Shown piece by piece: positions 13,501-25,461 of a stretch of 64,000 bases of DNA. The DNA is taken from assembly GCA_022661535.1 (NCBI GenBank), contig JAKULF010000004.1, positions 6,076,001-6,140,000 of the forward strand, written 5' to 3'. A program made the translations under genes and the position numbers. Within the stretch, counting starts at the first letter, position 1. The number at the start of each line of letters is the position of its first letter. Source of the DNA: Eutypa lata. Lineage: Eukaryota > Ascomycota > Sordariomycetes > Xylariales > Diatrypaceae. The notes below the pieces were generated by a model. It was not told where the DNA came from, did not search any database, and saw nothing but the letters and a program-made list of their open reading frames with translations.

Positions 13501-16500
13501 CCGAAGAGATAGCAAACCTGCAAACATACCTACCTACTTAATGACCGCTCATCCGGACAGAAATGACTAGCTTTGACCGGGTCATGAGGCTAAATGATAA
13601 TTGCATACCTATGATTTACAAGTTCGCACCGATAAGGAAGATAGCCTCGTGCAAACCGACCGGTCTCACCCAGACCTGACGCGGCCAGGGTCTAAGCCAC
13701 GCTGATGAGACACCATTATGTCAGATGGGTATTTGTTATCTTCATGCAGTCTCACCGTAGCACAGCACGCGTTGCGCTTGGTTGTTTTTGGGTTTGAATC
13801 GAGACCGCATAGACCGCATGTGTGTTGCAATATTTATTAGGGTGTTATGTAGTGGCATGATGGGGGAAAGCGAAAGCGAGGACAATCGATCATAGGCCGG
13901 ATAGAACGGTGTTAAAATAAAATAAAATCCCCTAATCACAAGCCGGTCTTTGGAGGCTGACGACGCGCTGAAAAGTCAATAGCCGTGTATTTGAAGTTGA
14001 GGGAAATAGTAATAGGTTTCATCACGAAGGCCTGCTGCTTTGTCTGAAACCTACTCTATGTACTCTGTATGAACCTCGGGCGCACGAACGCCCGTTTCGG
14101 TTGTACTGTTGGATTCATGCGATATATTTATTTCCCGACTTTTCGTGTGAGTGATGCACATCGCATAGCCAGGTACACTGCCACGCGAAGCCGACCCGGT
14201 TTTGAAAAGACCAACATGCCATTAGGGGTTCTGGTTGGTGTTGTGATGATAGGTAAAACGGCATCTTTTGAGCTCTAGGGGAACAACAACACTGCGGGTG
14301 TATACAGTTACCGACATCATGTATGTAACCTACTCATACCCAGATATCTTTAGTTAGGAGGTACCGGGTAGGTATTGGCAAGGGCTGAGGAGCTGAGAAG
14401 GCTGGAAGGCTGGCCCCTTCTGGCCCCTTTCTGTACTCCGTATTGGCGCTTAACTACATATTTTACGCATGTCGTGAATGACATCAATGATTGTGGTCAT
14501 GAATAAGGCCCATCTCGCTGCGGGGATAAGGCAATAATAACCATCGAGTAGTAGACTGCCACATTTAATATTTACGCTGCTGAGCACTATGCCTATTAAT
14601 CGTATGGGCTGAACATGCAGCAGATCCTCCTTTTTACCTACATATATCTTGGTTCTGGGTCATAGACTAGCCCGTAACAAAAATATGTATTCGGCAATCT
14701 ATTGATCTGCCACTGGCTTTACCTATTGGGGGCGGACGAGCCCCCCATTGTTTTCCCGGGAAGTCTCAGAAGCGGGCTGGGCATGCATGGCTGGGACATT
14801 GTAGTTAATGTCTCTCGCGACAATGACCATATGTTTAAGGAGAGATTTCTTTAAGTCACCGGGAAATTTGGAGTCATGGCTAGTTTAGATACTTCTTTGT
14901 CTTTTACTTGACGAGAAGATTAGGGTGCTCTGGGCGCCTGAGAGCTCTTGTTTGTTTGCAGTTGCGGCAATCGCAATGAGGGAGGGAGGCAGGCTGAGGA
15001 TTACTCAATTAGCGGTTAATAAGACCCGTTCCAAAGCTGTAACGACCGCGGTAGGCACTCGGACCGCCGAGCTGTCTGGGTTGCCCTTTGTTATAACCAA
15101 ATTGGTTAGCATCGAATGTTGATTTCAACTATTTTCGGAATAGGATCTGGGCTATTTATGTCTTATCTGGGGTTAACACTTATGCTGGCTGGTAATCCAA
15201 CCTTCACTTATAACTATGAAATTCTTCCCCCCCCATATGTGCCTACTCACATGAAGAAATCCAATATAAAACCTTGATTTAATAAGATTTTACTAGGGAG
15301 GTAGACAGGTAACTGTCAAGTAACTGTCAGGTTTAATGACATCGTGTAGGTAATACCTACTAAGGTACTATAATACTAGCGTCACTATCTGTAAGATATT
15401 AGGAGGGGTTGGCCAGTCTTTATTAGCGCCTGTAAGTCATTAGTGATAATCAGCCCAGCAAGTTCAAACCACGCTAGGCATGCAGAAGACTTTGAACATC
15501 TTCATCCATTCATTGCAAATACCTATTTGTATATAAAACTCGTCACAACAAGTATGTAAATAAGGCTAATATGTAGGTGGCTTACACCTCCTGCATACCT
15601 AGGCACATAACATAATGCCTTATTAACTACATACAAGCACATATCTACGTATTTAGGGGCAAACTACTACTGTCGCCACTGCTGCCCACCCTAACAGGCG
15701 CTGTAACTGTACTGAGTACTAGGTAGGTAGGTAGATAGTTGTAGGCTGTCAAGGCTGTGTAGATTGTGTAGTTTAGTGAACTTTGGGGTTGCAATGTTGT
15801 GTTTTCAATGTACATATCTGTCACCTGTATCTTTTATTCGTCACACAGCCCAACCAATCTGAAGGCTTCCTTGCCAAATCCCCCATCACCACTCCCCCAT
15901 TACTACTGCATTGATTTTTGAACCGTATTGTTTCTGGACTAGACTCACCCATTATTATTTCCCTATTATTACAATATTGTCCAGTGCCAGAGCTGCTAGA
16001 CACCAGAGTCGCCCCAGACGCCTACATTCATTAGCAGACTAGCGACGCTCTAGGTAGAAAGAAGGATCCACTCCGTCCGATTCTGGTTTCCACTATTCCC
16101 AGGATTCGACATCCATCTCTCTACCTACTGTATGTATCCATCTTATCCACCCCATCCCATCCCATTCATCCCTCATTCTCTCACTTTCGCAACAACGTAC
16201 GGTGTTCCGTACATAATCGACTTCCATCGTTCTTTTGTCATCGCCAAATTCACCCCGAATTTCCATCGGTGACGTTTCACATCTCTCAATCACTTCATTA
16301 GGTATTGAGTGTCTTCTGAAAGCGGTTGATCCAGATTTTTTATTATTAAAAACTATTTGATGGATTCCGCTTCACCTTTGTAATTGCGCGAAATCGAAAC
16401 GACCCGAGCAATCCCTCCGTAGATGGCATCGCTTCCCCGGATTTGGCCACTTCGTTACACGTAGGGTCCAATCCCATCATCAGTCATCCGTGTCGCCTAG

Positions 16501-16621
16501 ATTCTTTTGATTTCCTACATATCCTCGTCGATGGTCTACACTACTAGTTAAGTTTTGATCAATCGATCCGAATTTGCTCGACCGGTATCCGGCTTGGACG
16601 GGAACGTCCCTCGCCTGTACA
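10546..16621. other. Six-kilobase gene desert
   Basis: No intact gene is supported. The tract is moderately A/T-rich with many interrupted frames (for example around 11750-12130 and a minus-strand ORF at 12706-12996 without a recognisable domain), which looks like degraded transposon or pseudogene DNA. It includes the palindromic MITE at 13351-13429 and TAGGTA-type short repeats near 15720. The last 600 bp, CT-rich, probably contain the promoter and 5' UTR of the RING gene. Confidence 0.45.
13351..13429. mobile_element. Short palindromic MITE (foldback element) with 5-bp target duplication
   Basis: Two 26-nt arms (13351-13376 and 13404-13429) are inverted repeats of each other with one mismatch; they begin CAGGTGG and contain TGCCAGAAAAATTCGGCC. 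A 27-nt loop separates them. CCACT flanks the element on both sides (13346-13350 and 13430-13434), as a target-site duplication would. Total length is 79 bp, too short to encode anything, so any mobility was provided in trans. The superfamily cannot be assigned from one copy: CAG ends suit hAT-like elements, but those usually make 8-bp duplications. Confidence 0.7.
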
Positions 16622-18255
16622 ATGGCAATCTTCAATCAAGCTCTAATCGATGGCGCTCATGTCGTTGCACGAGCCGTCGAACATCATGCCCGCCAGACTG
16701 ATCCTTCACCTTCACCCACTTCAATTCCTCCTTCTACGGTGGCTAGTGCAGTGTCATCCGTCACCTCGTCTGTAGTCTCGGCTGTGACTTCCAGTATCGC
16801 TTCCACCCCTCCGCTTTCAGAATCATCGACGTTATCGCCATCCCCGACGCCGACCGACACAAATAATGGAGGAGATTCGAGTTCAGGCACTAGCAATCCT
16901 CTATTATTCTTCGTCGCTCTAGGATTTGGCGTTGTATTCACAAACCTGTGGTGAGCCCTAGATCATGAAGATCAATGATTTTATATGGAACATATGAGAG
17001 AATTTTACTCCTAACAGACTGTAGGATCATCGTCGGTGTTAAATACTGCTTCCGATACAATGCCCGCAACCGGCAAATGCGAGGACTAGATGAGAATGGT
17101 GAACCCATCAATCTAGAAAACATGCCGACGAGGCCGCATCGCCGCCGGCGTGAAAAGAAACTCATGACAATGGACGAAGTCAACGAGAAGTTCCCCATGG
17201 TCAAATACAAGACTTGGGTTGCCGGACGGGCTAGGGAAGGATTACCTACTGCTGGAGGAGTATCCCGCCCTGGTAGTCGAGCCAATAGTGTCCGAAGCGT
17301 CGAAGGTATTGTGCCCGAGTTACCACCCAAAGAACGAGATTCGATCGACGAGCCTCGGCGTACAAGCGCCTCTCCCGCTACTGTCGATGAGAAGCCTACA
17401 GATGTACCTTTGACCCATGCAGATGGTACTCCCGGCGCTATTGCCGCCACTGCCGAAACCACCGACAAGGATGATACCAATAACGAGAACATATTAACCC
17501 ATACTCAGACGGTTCAAACTCTCGCGAGTGGAATCACCAAGGGTCAGGACGGACATGCTAGCGACGACGAAGACGACGAACAGATCGACGCCGCATTGCC
17601 TCCTGAATTGATGGGTACATCAGGCGACACTTGCGCCATATGTATTGATACCCTTGAGGACGACGACGATGTTCGCGGATTGACTTGCGGCCATGCATTC
17701 CATGCTGTGTGTCTGGACCCGTGGCTCACTAATCGTAGGGCCTGCTGTCCCCTCTGCAAAGCAGATTACTACACTCCCAAGCCTAGGCCGCCCGCCGCTG
17801 AGGGTGACCTCAGTCACCACACGTCCCGCGGTGCTCGTGACCAGTCTCGAAACGACGGTCGTATGAACATGCCCAGATCGCCTCAACGGTCGTTCAACCC
17901 TTGGACCCGCGGACCGGCTCGATTGTTTTTGGGAGGCGGCCGTCTCGCTGGCGCACAATTGATGGGTCCGGATAATCGACAGGCTTATCGGCCACAGCGA
18001 CCACAGAGACGGCGGACGGGACGGTCTGTCACTCAAGATCCCCCACCCAGTGGAACAGAGAATGATGGGTGGTTATCAAGAGTTCGTGGTCGGTTTCCAC
18101 CTTTTCGAATGAATCAGTTGATGCGAAGGAATAACGAAACTGGGCAAAGCGCCCCAAATTCCGAGGCGGCTCCGGCTCCAAGGAGCAATGATGTGCCTGC
18201 TTCAGGTACTACACCGTCGCAGTTGGAGGCTGGGGTCCGATCACCTACGACCTGA
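16622..18255 (+). CDS. Transmembrane RING-H2 finger protein, putative E3 ubiquitin ligase
   Basis: Two exons, 16622-16950 and 17025-18255 (donor gtgagc, acceptor ctgtag), give 519 aa. An N-terminal Ser/Thr/Pro-rich region of about 80 residues leads to one membrane helix that spans the splice site (LLFFVALGFGVVFTNLW then IIVGVKYCF, about residues 93-118). A basic, disordered region follows. The RING-H2 domain at about residues 204-246 has CAICIDTLEDDDDV, then GHAFHAVCLDPW, then CPLCK, i.e. all eight zinc ligands in the C3H2C3 order. The C-terminal roughly 165 residues are Arg/Pro/Gly-rich. Topology suggests a lumenal/extracellular N-terminus and a cytosolic RING that recruits an E2 enzyme, as in PA-TM-RING or ATL-like ligases. 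I chose ATG 16622 because no upstream in-frame ATG exists. Confidence 0.85.
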
Positions 18256-19084
18256 GTGAGGCCTCTGAGTGAGTGCTACTATGATTATCTCTTGCTACTT
18301 CAAGCCAATATATATACGCGGTGTTGCATCACAAACAGTGTCCCTTATTGCATGATCATGTACATTACATTGCCGCATGGACTTAACGAGCCATATTATC
18401 GACACAGTGGAAGGAAGGAACTATTCGCTCGCGATGATATCTATCTAGGAATTCATAAATCATTCGAGCCGAATTACATCTGAGGGTCTTGCTAGTACCA
18501 ACATTATATATACGCCTGGCTTTTTTGGACGAAGGACCCAGTTGATTTTTTATTTTTGCGAGGATGGCAATCCGTAGGTCGGCTTTGTAATAGGAACACT
18601 GAAGGAAGGGGCATCGCAAATGGCTATTACGTTGACAGGGGAGAAAGAGCATTATATAGGTAGCAAGGAGTAGTCTGTCCCGCTTTCAATATGGAAGTTC
18701 ATTATTGTGATTTTATTTGTTCATCTTTTTTTTTCTTCTCTGCTGTAGTTGACCCATCCATCATCATCGTCGTCGTCCCATCATCATAGGGTTTGTTTTG
18801 TTAACTTTGGGAATGGGAAGGAAAGCAAGGTACGTAGAGAAATCAATTGCATTATATAGGATGAGGAAGAGCTGTTTGGTTTACATAGTTACTTAAGTAT
18901 CAAGGGGAAGTTGCTGTTGGCTTTCCTGCTTAGGATATGTAAGAGTGTTTGGGTTGTTTTTGTTCCTAGAACTGAGTTTGAGTGATGCTATATACATTTG
19001 TTGATACCAAGTGGCAGCCGAACCGTTGCGAGGCTGGCGGCCCGCCCTTTACCTATTATATCTTATTATATTTATTATCTCTTG
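18256..19084. other. Intergenic 3' region of the RING gene
   Basis: It holds the likely 3' UTR of the RING-finger gene and about 600 bp of T-rich DNA. No gene was recognised. Confidence 0.5.
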
Positions 19085-19086
19085 TA

Positions 19087-19950
19087 CCCGTTGGTCAATG
19101 CGGGAAATTGACCAACTAACCAGGGCTTAGTTGGCACTTAATACTGTAACCTTCGAAATACTGTAACCAAAGTTATAAAAAAATTAATAACTTTACAAAT
19201 ATTATATATATAACGATGCGGTAAATATATTAATTATCTTTAAAAAATAATATATTTAAATAAAATAAAGCCGTAAAATAAAAAAAATTATACGTTAATA
19301 TATTAAAATATTTATATTACGTTAAATATAATATTAATAAATAAATATATAACGAATTATTTTAAAAATATATATAAATATTATATAATAATAATGAAAA
19401 ATAACAAAAATAATATTTAAAGAATGAGATTTTTATATACTTTATTTATTTAAATAAAATTTTTCGAAAGTTTTATTATATAATATTCGAAACGACTTAC
19501 GTAATTACTAAAACTTTTTTAAAATTATATTTTATATAAAATAAATCGTAACTTTTTAAATATAAAACGTATTAATTTTTTATAAACCGTTATAATTATC
19601 CTTAGAAAATTATAAAAATTATAAAAATATTTATATACTTTTCCGAATTTTATCCGTAAAGATATCGCCGAAAAAGTATATATTACAATATATTATATAA
19701 AACTTAACTTTCTTCATTTAATATTTTAAAAATAATATAAGCTTGTTTTAAATTTTTAAAAAATCGTATAATGTTTAAAGTATCGTAATTAACATCCTCG
19801 AAGTTATAACAACTTTATAGCTTAAGTAATTAAAAAGTTATATATAAAAAGGTAAAAGAAATAATGTTGGTTATAGTACTTCGAAGGTTATAGTATTAAG
19901 TGCCAATTAAGCCCTGGTTAGTTGGTCAATTTCCCGCATTGACCAACGGG
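19087..19950. mobile_element. Mariner-like non-autonomous DNA transposon, RIP-degraded
   Basis: An 864-bp element is flanked by TA on both sides (19085-19086 and 19951-19952), the Tc1/mariner target duplication. Its termini are about 85-bp inverted repeats starting CCCGTTGGTCAATGCGGG. Differences between the two ends are mainly G/A transitions (for example CTTAGTTGG against CTTAATTGG). The interior (about 19175-19860) is overwhelmingly A/T and its remaining G/C bases lie mostly in CpG, the pattern left by RIP acting on CpA. No transposase frame survives. Each end also contains a nested palindrome, GTTGGTCAAT then ATTGACCAAC, seven bases apart. Confidence 0.8.
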
Positions 19951-20125
19951 TATAATTTAATTTAATTAAATGACAAGCTACTACTTGGCATCAGAAATCA
20001 AGGTGCAAATAACATCACTCTACAAGACAAGACAAGAATGGCCAACTAAAAGGACATAGTTTAAATAGCAAAGCTTGAAAGCATATAATGTTATCGACAA
20101 ATACGCGGTACTCCTTCTAACAGTC

Positions 20126-21859
20126 TCATGATGTCTCAAAAGGCGGGATGTATTCCCAGCCATCGCTCTCTAAAGCAGGCTCCAATAACGCAGCACGTAA
20201 AACCCGTTCGGCTTCAGCCCGCAGAAATTCTGGCACCAAAGACTGCTGGTGGTTACCGTCCGGGCCTGTCAAATGTGTTCCGTATACCGGGACCTTGCGG
20301 GTCTGCCGCAGGTGAGTCGAAGCGTACCTGAACCATTCGGCCCAGGTTCCCGGCGTGATATCGTCGTCTTCGTGGTCGGGGAGCACCCACGTAACCGCCA
20401 AAGGCATTGGCCAGCCGCTACCCGGCCACCAGTAGCCCCCGCTGAACTTCACAGCCAGGCAGCTCGAGCTGATATTCGCCAACCAGTCGCGGGCGGCTTG
20501 CTGCAGGCGCGTCTCGGCAAGGTCGCCATCAGGGGTAAAAGCAGCTGCCGCTCCGGGAAACTGGTCCCGCGGGTCTTCCCCCTCGCTCTCTCGAGTCAAT
20601 TCCGGCTTGAAGGGCAGTGCCATCAGCTTGGCGTGCATCTCTGTCGGCATCAACGCGGCGTACTTCCAGTACTCGCGCTCCGCGTCTAGGAAGCAGAAGT
20701 GCTTGCGATAGTACGCCGGCCCGTCCCAGTTCTCGGCCTCGTCTACAAGCAGGCGCACGCGCTCGAAGCAGAAGTCCTGGGCGAGGTAATCGACCATGAT
20801 GTGAGCCGAGTTGTCGGTGGGGCCGCCGATCCCGATCCTCTCTGCGTTGGTGCCATCTATAAGGCCCAGGTGGCGTATCAGGGGATGGTAGCCTGATAGA
20901 TAGACAGAACTTGGGTATCAGCTTTGGGGGCACAGTTGGTGAGCTCCTACCTACTAGGAGCACCAGTTCGGTTGGTTTTTAACTCACGTAAACCGGCACA
21001 GTCGGTGCGATTCTTCCAGATTTCGAAAAACACCCTCAGCCAGCGCTCGATAAAGGGGTTGCCCTTGCGCGCCCCGATGAGCCCGTTCAATATCTGCCCC
21101 TCGTGGCGTCGGTAGTGGAAGTTGATCGCGAACACCTCGTACGGGCACTCTGCGTTCTCGAGGAGATTCCAGAACGAGTCGTCGAAGCTTCGAAGCAACA
21201 CCGTGCCGGAGTCCATCCACACGCCTGCTCGGACTGTCAGTGTTCATAAATCAGTGTTCACAAGCGCCGGTTATTAATAGCCAAGGGGGGGGGGGAACGT
21301 GCCGCCGTACTTGTTCAAGATTAGCTTATTGTCTTGCTCTCTTTTTTGACTAATATGCGTGTAAAACTCACGAGATACACCAGGGGTAGTCGGACCATAT
21401 CGCTCGCATGCTGAGCGGACGACTTCCCGGTCATGGTCTTCTGCAGGAAGCAGTCCGGCAGGTATTCCGCGCCGATGAAGTTCGATGCGTGGTTTGGCGA
21501 GCCGTCCGCCATGTCGAGACAGCGAACATCCCAGCCGGGCCCCAGACGCCGGACCCAGCCGATCACGTTCCGTTTGCACCATCGTGGCATGTTCTGGAAG
21601 CTGTGCTCGAAGTAGAACTCAGTATATTAATAGTCCAGCTCGGACACACCAGAGAAGAAGATCCTACAATACTGCTACTATCTGTATATACTCACCCTGA
21701 ATGCCAAAAAGCCCAGCAGTTCTTTTCCTGCTTCACCGGTCGGTAGGTGTCCACGAGCTTTTCGATCTCTGCGTCTGTGCGATGGTCGACCTCGCTCTCC
21801 GGTAGGTACTGGAGGGCCCGGGTTAACGTAGGTGGTTTGTTGGGAGACATCTTTGCCAT
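20126..21859 (-). CDS. Capsular-polysaccharide-synthesis-type (Caps_synth) glycosyltransferase
   Basis: Five-exon model on the minus strand: 21859-21696, 21600-21372, micro-exon 21309-21303, 21224-20988 and 20892-20126; total 468 codons, 467 aa. The protein has WAFWHSG joined to FQNMPRWCKRNVIGWVRRLG, then SDMVRLPLVYLYGGVWMDSG, the donor-sugar/metal site of GT32/Caps_synth-like transferases, and a C-terminal GGPTDNSAHIMVDYLAQDF region. It probably transfers a sugar to an unknown acceptor; no signal peptide is evident. The YGG of the YGGVWMD motif comes from a 7-nt micro-exon followed by a GC-AG intron that starts next to a C11 run; this makes the motif and the frame perfect but is an unusual model. 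Without it, no GT donor gives a good motif. ATG 21850 is an alternative start. Confidence 0.8.
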
Positions 21860-23555
21860 GGCACTGTTGAGGCAAAGAAAAAAAAAAAGGCAAACGAGGG
21901 CTTTTCAATATGGAAGTCGATACTGATGTCGTTATTGTAGGTACCACGTATTGAATACAAAGCGAGAGGGGAAGATAGGAAGAAAACAGGCGATACGATG
22001 TCTTCTAGTGAGGTATCACCTATACAAACGTGAGGAAACCCGAACTGCTTTAATATGTGTGTTAATGTATAACAAATATTGCTTGTCATTTTAATATTTT
22101 ACTGCTTTAATATATGTTAAAAGGTACTGCAAGAAACGCCTTTTTTTCTTTTTGTTAGGTGACACTTACTGCAAGTATCACCTTTAATGTTGTAAGTGCT
22201 TGCATTATTGGTAACACTACATGTTCTAGCGGCCGGCGTATCAGCACATGATCTTTTGGCAATGGGTATGCCGTAGGGAAAGCATACCGGGCTTGCATTG
22301 GAACTGGAAGACTCCTTCCTCTAATCTAGAACTGACCTGGACACTTGAGATGAGATAGCACCACCAACGATTTGTACGGGGTAAAATGGCATAGGAATTA
22401 GGCTGTCTTGACCTGAACATGTAGTGTGGATGGGGCTATATGCATTGTGTTCATGTGACTGCCGCTATTAAGTCTCAGACATTCGTATGTGCAAATCGTT
22501 TGGTGCTGATAGACATATATTGATCATGAATATTGCGCTGTTATTGGAACTCCATCATCTACCCCTAGTTTCTTTCGGGGTTTCATCACCAGACACACCT
22601 TAATATGCCAATAACATAAAAACACACAACAATGCTCACAACGAATTTCTTTTTTTGTATGGTACGGTAGCCCTCGCGGGTTAAGTATTGTGGAGGAGGC
22701 TGAAAAGGACATCATAATATCGTCCCCCTTCTGCACACACCTCCCCGTGTCCTGTCTTCTCGAAGCCGGAGTCTGATATCACCTCATGAAGTGGCCGCCT
22801 AGAGTGAATCATCAATCGTGACCAGCGGCGGTTATGCCATATAAATCAATTTACATGGATCTTCTTTCATTGTTATACGCAGACCTTGCCCTCTTTGGGA
22901 CAACAACGTCAATGCTGAGTGGCGGGAGAGGTACTGTGTGGCGATATACGGCACCTAACTATGTGGAGAGAAGCATTCAAGAGAGAACAGACTCACTGTA
23001 TGTATGTATGTTTGTATGCGCAACATTATCTTCGGTGGGTGGCGGGGACTACAACGACGTTTACTGTGGGAGTCTTCAGTTCGGACCACCGTGTTGTTGC
23101 CGCGTCATACTCGCTCGATCCGGAAATATACTTAGGTAGGTAAGTACTTAAGTTAGCAGTCGCGGACGAGAGCAAGTTTCTTAGTTCTTGAACAATCACG
23201 TCGGGGGAGGTGTTACACGAGGCAGCGCAGAGCGTGCGAGGGGACAAGGAAGGCAATCCCGAATCGATGCAATTTTATAGGAGAGGGGCGGCCATTCGCA
23301 AATGAGTAAGAGGGCAGATCCGACGTGTAAGATTTTGTAATCACTTCATATAACTTTATACCACGATTCAGAAGCTACAAAAAGCAATGCCTATGTAGAA
23401 TGTCTCACATTGATGTAACATGAAATTAAGTTTGAAAATAAATATTTTGGTTTGTCTTCATAAATATACCTACTAAATATATTAAATATTTATTTAGGTA
23501 TATATATTCGATGTAGGTAATTACCAAAGTTTAGATTAATATATAAACGAATTAG
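21860..23555. other. Intergenic region, no gene seen
   Basis: About 1.7 kb between two minus-strand genes. Weak ORFs at 22834-23139 and 22524-22736 lack any domain or coding bias that I can defend. It must include the promoter of the glycosyltransferase gene. Confidence 0.45.
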
Positions 23556-24758
23556 TTACAGGTATTTCCCCTTAGCAAACCGACCCCCGAAATCAGCAGC
23601 CCGGTTCAGTAGCTCCCGCCGCTGCGCCGTGCCGATCCGTCCTCCGAGCTTCATGTCCTTCTCCTTGTCGAAGGCGCGCTTGCTAGGGTCGTCTTCCTCT
23701 TCCTCCTCCTCCTCTTTCTTCGCCAGCTTGCTGCTACTACTACTACTACTACTACCTTTGCTCCCCTTCCCATCACCCCGCGATTGCTGATGCTCCTCGT
23801 ACAAACTGCGCCCCCGCGTCGACTCCGTGTACTCGCGGATGCGCGCCTGCTGCCCCTCCCTGGCCCCTGGTCCCTGGTTGCCAGCCATCGCCATCGTCGT
23901 GGTCGTCACGGTCGTAGTTCTCTTCTGCGTGCCTCCGGCGCCTGTGCCCGCACCACCGTCTCCCCGTCCCAGCACGGCATTCTCCAGCCTCTTCCGCTTC
24001 TCCTCGGGCGTCTCCGTCCATATACTGCTGATCTCCCCATTCCCGGCTTCCTTGTTCCCAACCCGCGGCCCCGAGTTGAATTTCCGGTTCTTGATCTTCG
24101 TCGGGTCCGACGCCGAATACCCGCCTCCGGCGCTGGGAGGGGCTAGCATCCAGTCGTCGCGCTGCGGCGCCTTGGAGGTCGTAGAAGAGGTATTCTGAGG
24201 GGAGAAGACGCCCAGGCGAGCGGCTTGTAGGTGGCGCTGTTGGTGTGATGTCGAGGTGGGAAGGGCTGGGCCGTAGTCATCGGAGTCGGAATCGGAGTCG
24301 GAGGAGGGGTTGGGGTTGGGGTCGTCGGTTGGCTTTTCGGAGAGTGGAGCGGGTGGTGCTGCTGGGCCGTGGACGCGCTTTGTTGGTAATGGTGCTGATG
24401 ATTGAGTTGTAACTGGTGCTGGTGCTGGTCCGACATCATCGTCGTCGTCGTCGCTGTCTAGTGCGATCTCGTCCCCGTTTGCTGCCGCTGCGACAGAGGG
24501 AGGAGGTAGAGTAGGTCCGATAGATGGTTTAGGTTTTGGTTGGGGAGCCGTTGGTGCTGGTGCAGCGGATGGGTCGAAATCGTCATCATCATCGTCGTCA
24601 TCATTGTCACTGTCGTAGCCTAGGGATATCTCGTTTTTGTTTGCGACGCGGGACTGCTCTGTCGCGTGGACTTTGGCTGGGGGAGAGTTAGGTGCGTCAT
24701 CCGAGTCGCGCTTGCGCTTTGTGAGGCTGGGTGGTAGTTGAGGCCCTATTGAAGGCAT
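23556..24758 (-). CDS. GPALPP-motif protein (DUF3752), GPALPP1-like
   Basis: A single exon of 400 aa opens MPSIGPQLPPSLTKRKRDSD. Three spaced GPxLP motifs (IGPQLPP, IGPTLPP, YGPALPT) occur in the N-terminal half between acidic Asp/Glu runs, and a DUF3752-like C-terminal domain follows: DDWMLAPPS, KFNSGPR, IWTETPEEKRKRLENAVLG, and a Lys/Asp-rich helix ending FDKEKDMKLGGRIGTAQRRE with a final FAKGKYL. This is the architecture of the conserved eukaryotic GPALPP1 family, which is nuclear by composition and of unclear role. Low-complexity Asp, Ser and Glu tracts are encoded by trinucleotide repeats. It is divergent from vps8, sharing roughly 700 bp of upstream DNA. Confidence 0.85.
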   Translation of the reverse strand: MPSIGPQLPPSLTKRKRDSDDAPNSPPAKVHATEQSRVANKNEISLGYDSDNDDDDDDDDFDPSAAPAPTAPQPKPKPSIGPTLPPPSVAAAANGDEIALDSDDDDDDVGPAPAPVTTQSSAPLPTKRVHGPAAPPAPLSEKPTDDPNPNPSSDSDSDSDDYGPALPTSTSHQQRHLQAARLGVFSPQNTSSTTSKAPQRDDWMLAPPSAGGGYSASDPTKIKNRKFNSGPRVGNKEAGNGEISSIWTETPEEKRKRLENAVLGRGDGGAGTGAGGTQKRTTTVTTTTMAMAGNQGPGAREGQQARIREYTESTRGRSLYEEHQQSRGDGKGSKGSSSSSSSSKLAKKEEEEEEEDDPSKRAFDKEKDMKLGGRIGTAQRRELLNRAADFGGRFAKGKYL

Positions 24759-25461
24759 TTTATGGTCTTCTTGTGGTTTATTGATGAGATTGTTGTCAAT
24801 CGAGGAGTAATAATTGCGGTTTAGATTTTGTATGTTTGTATGTCGTAGTGGGAAGTTGAAATGTTCCGAGTTGCAAAAAGACAGTCAGTCGGCACGATGA
24901 GTTCATGGAGCTGAACAGTGCAGTGCATGAGCCAATGACGATATTTAGCATAGAGCTAACTACTAGCCAATCAATACCCCTTATCGCCCAGGCTTAGTGG
25001 AGATGACAGGGAGCTGCAAGGATCATTAGTGCCTTGTGAGTTAACTGTGATTGGCTGTTCTATACTTTGTACGGTGCTGTGCTAGGCTGAGGTGTCGTAA
25101 CTGGTAGCTCTAGCAAGGCAGACAGAATGAAGGAGCTTGTGATGATACTATTAATCCAACTTCACTTCAAACTTCCTCTGTTGATATACAATTCACGCCG
25201 TTAATAACGATTTGCGGATGTCATCGTATTGATTTTAATAGGTACCTGTCTAATTCACTTATAAACGGTAGCAACCGGTAACCTTAATCGTTCAATTACA
25301 CCACCACGCGGCTTTTCTACTCGATGTACGTATCATAACTATAACTACCTAGATAAAACAAACCCACCTTGACAGGACCACCGAACCGTAGCGAGGAACA
25401 CCCATACACGATCCTTAATCGAGATACCCGTCGAAGCAATGTCTCCGATGTCCACATTTCG
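24759..25461. promoter_or_regulatory. Shared divergent promoter region
   Basis: About 700 bp separates the start codons of the GPALPP-motif gene (minus) and vps8 (plus). No repeat or gene lies within, so it presumably carries both promoters and 5' UTRs. No specific factor site is claimed. Confidence 0.4.

Noticed and set aside
16574..16621. Upstream extension of the RING gene
   Set aside because: The apparent start is TTG; the first ATG is 16622.
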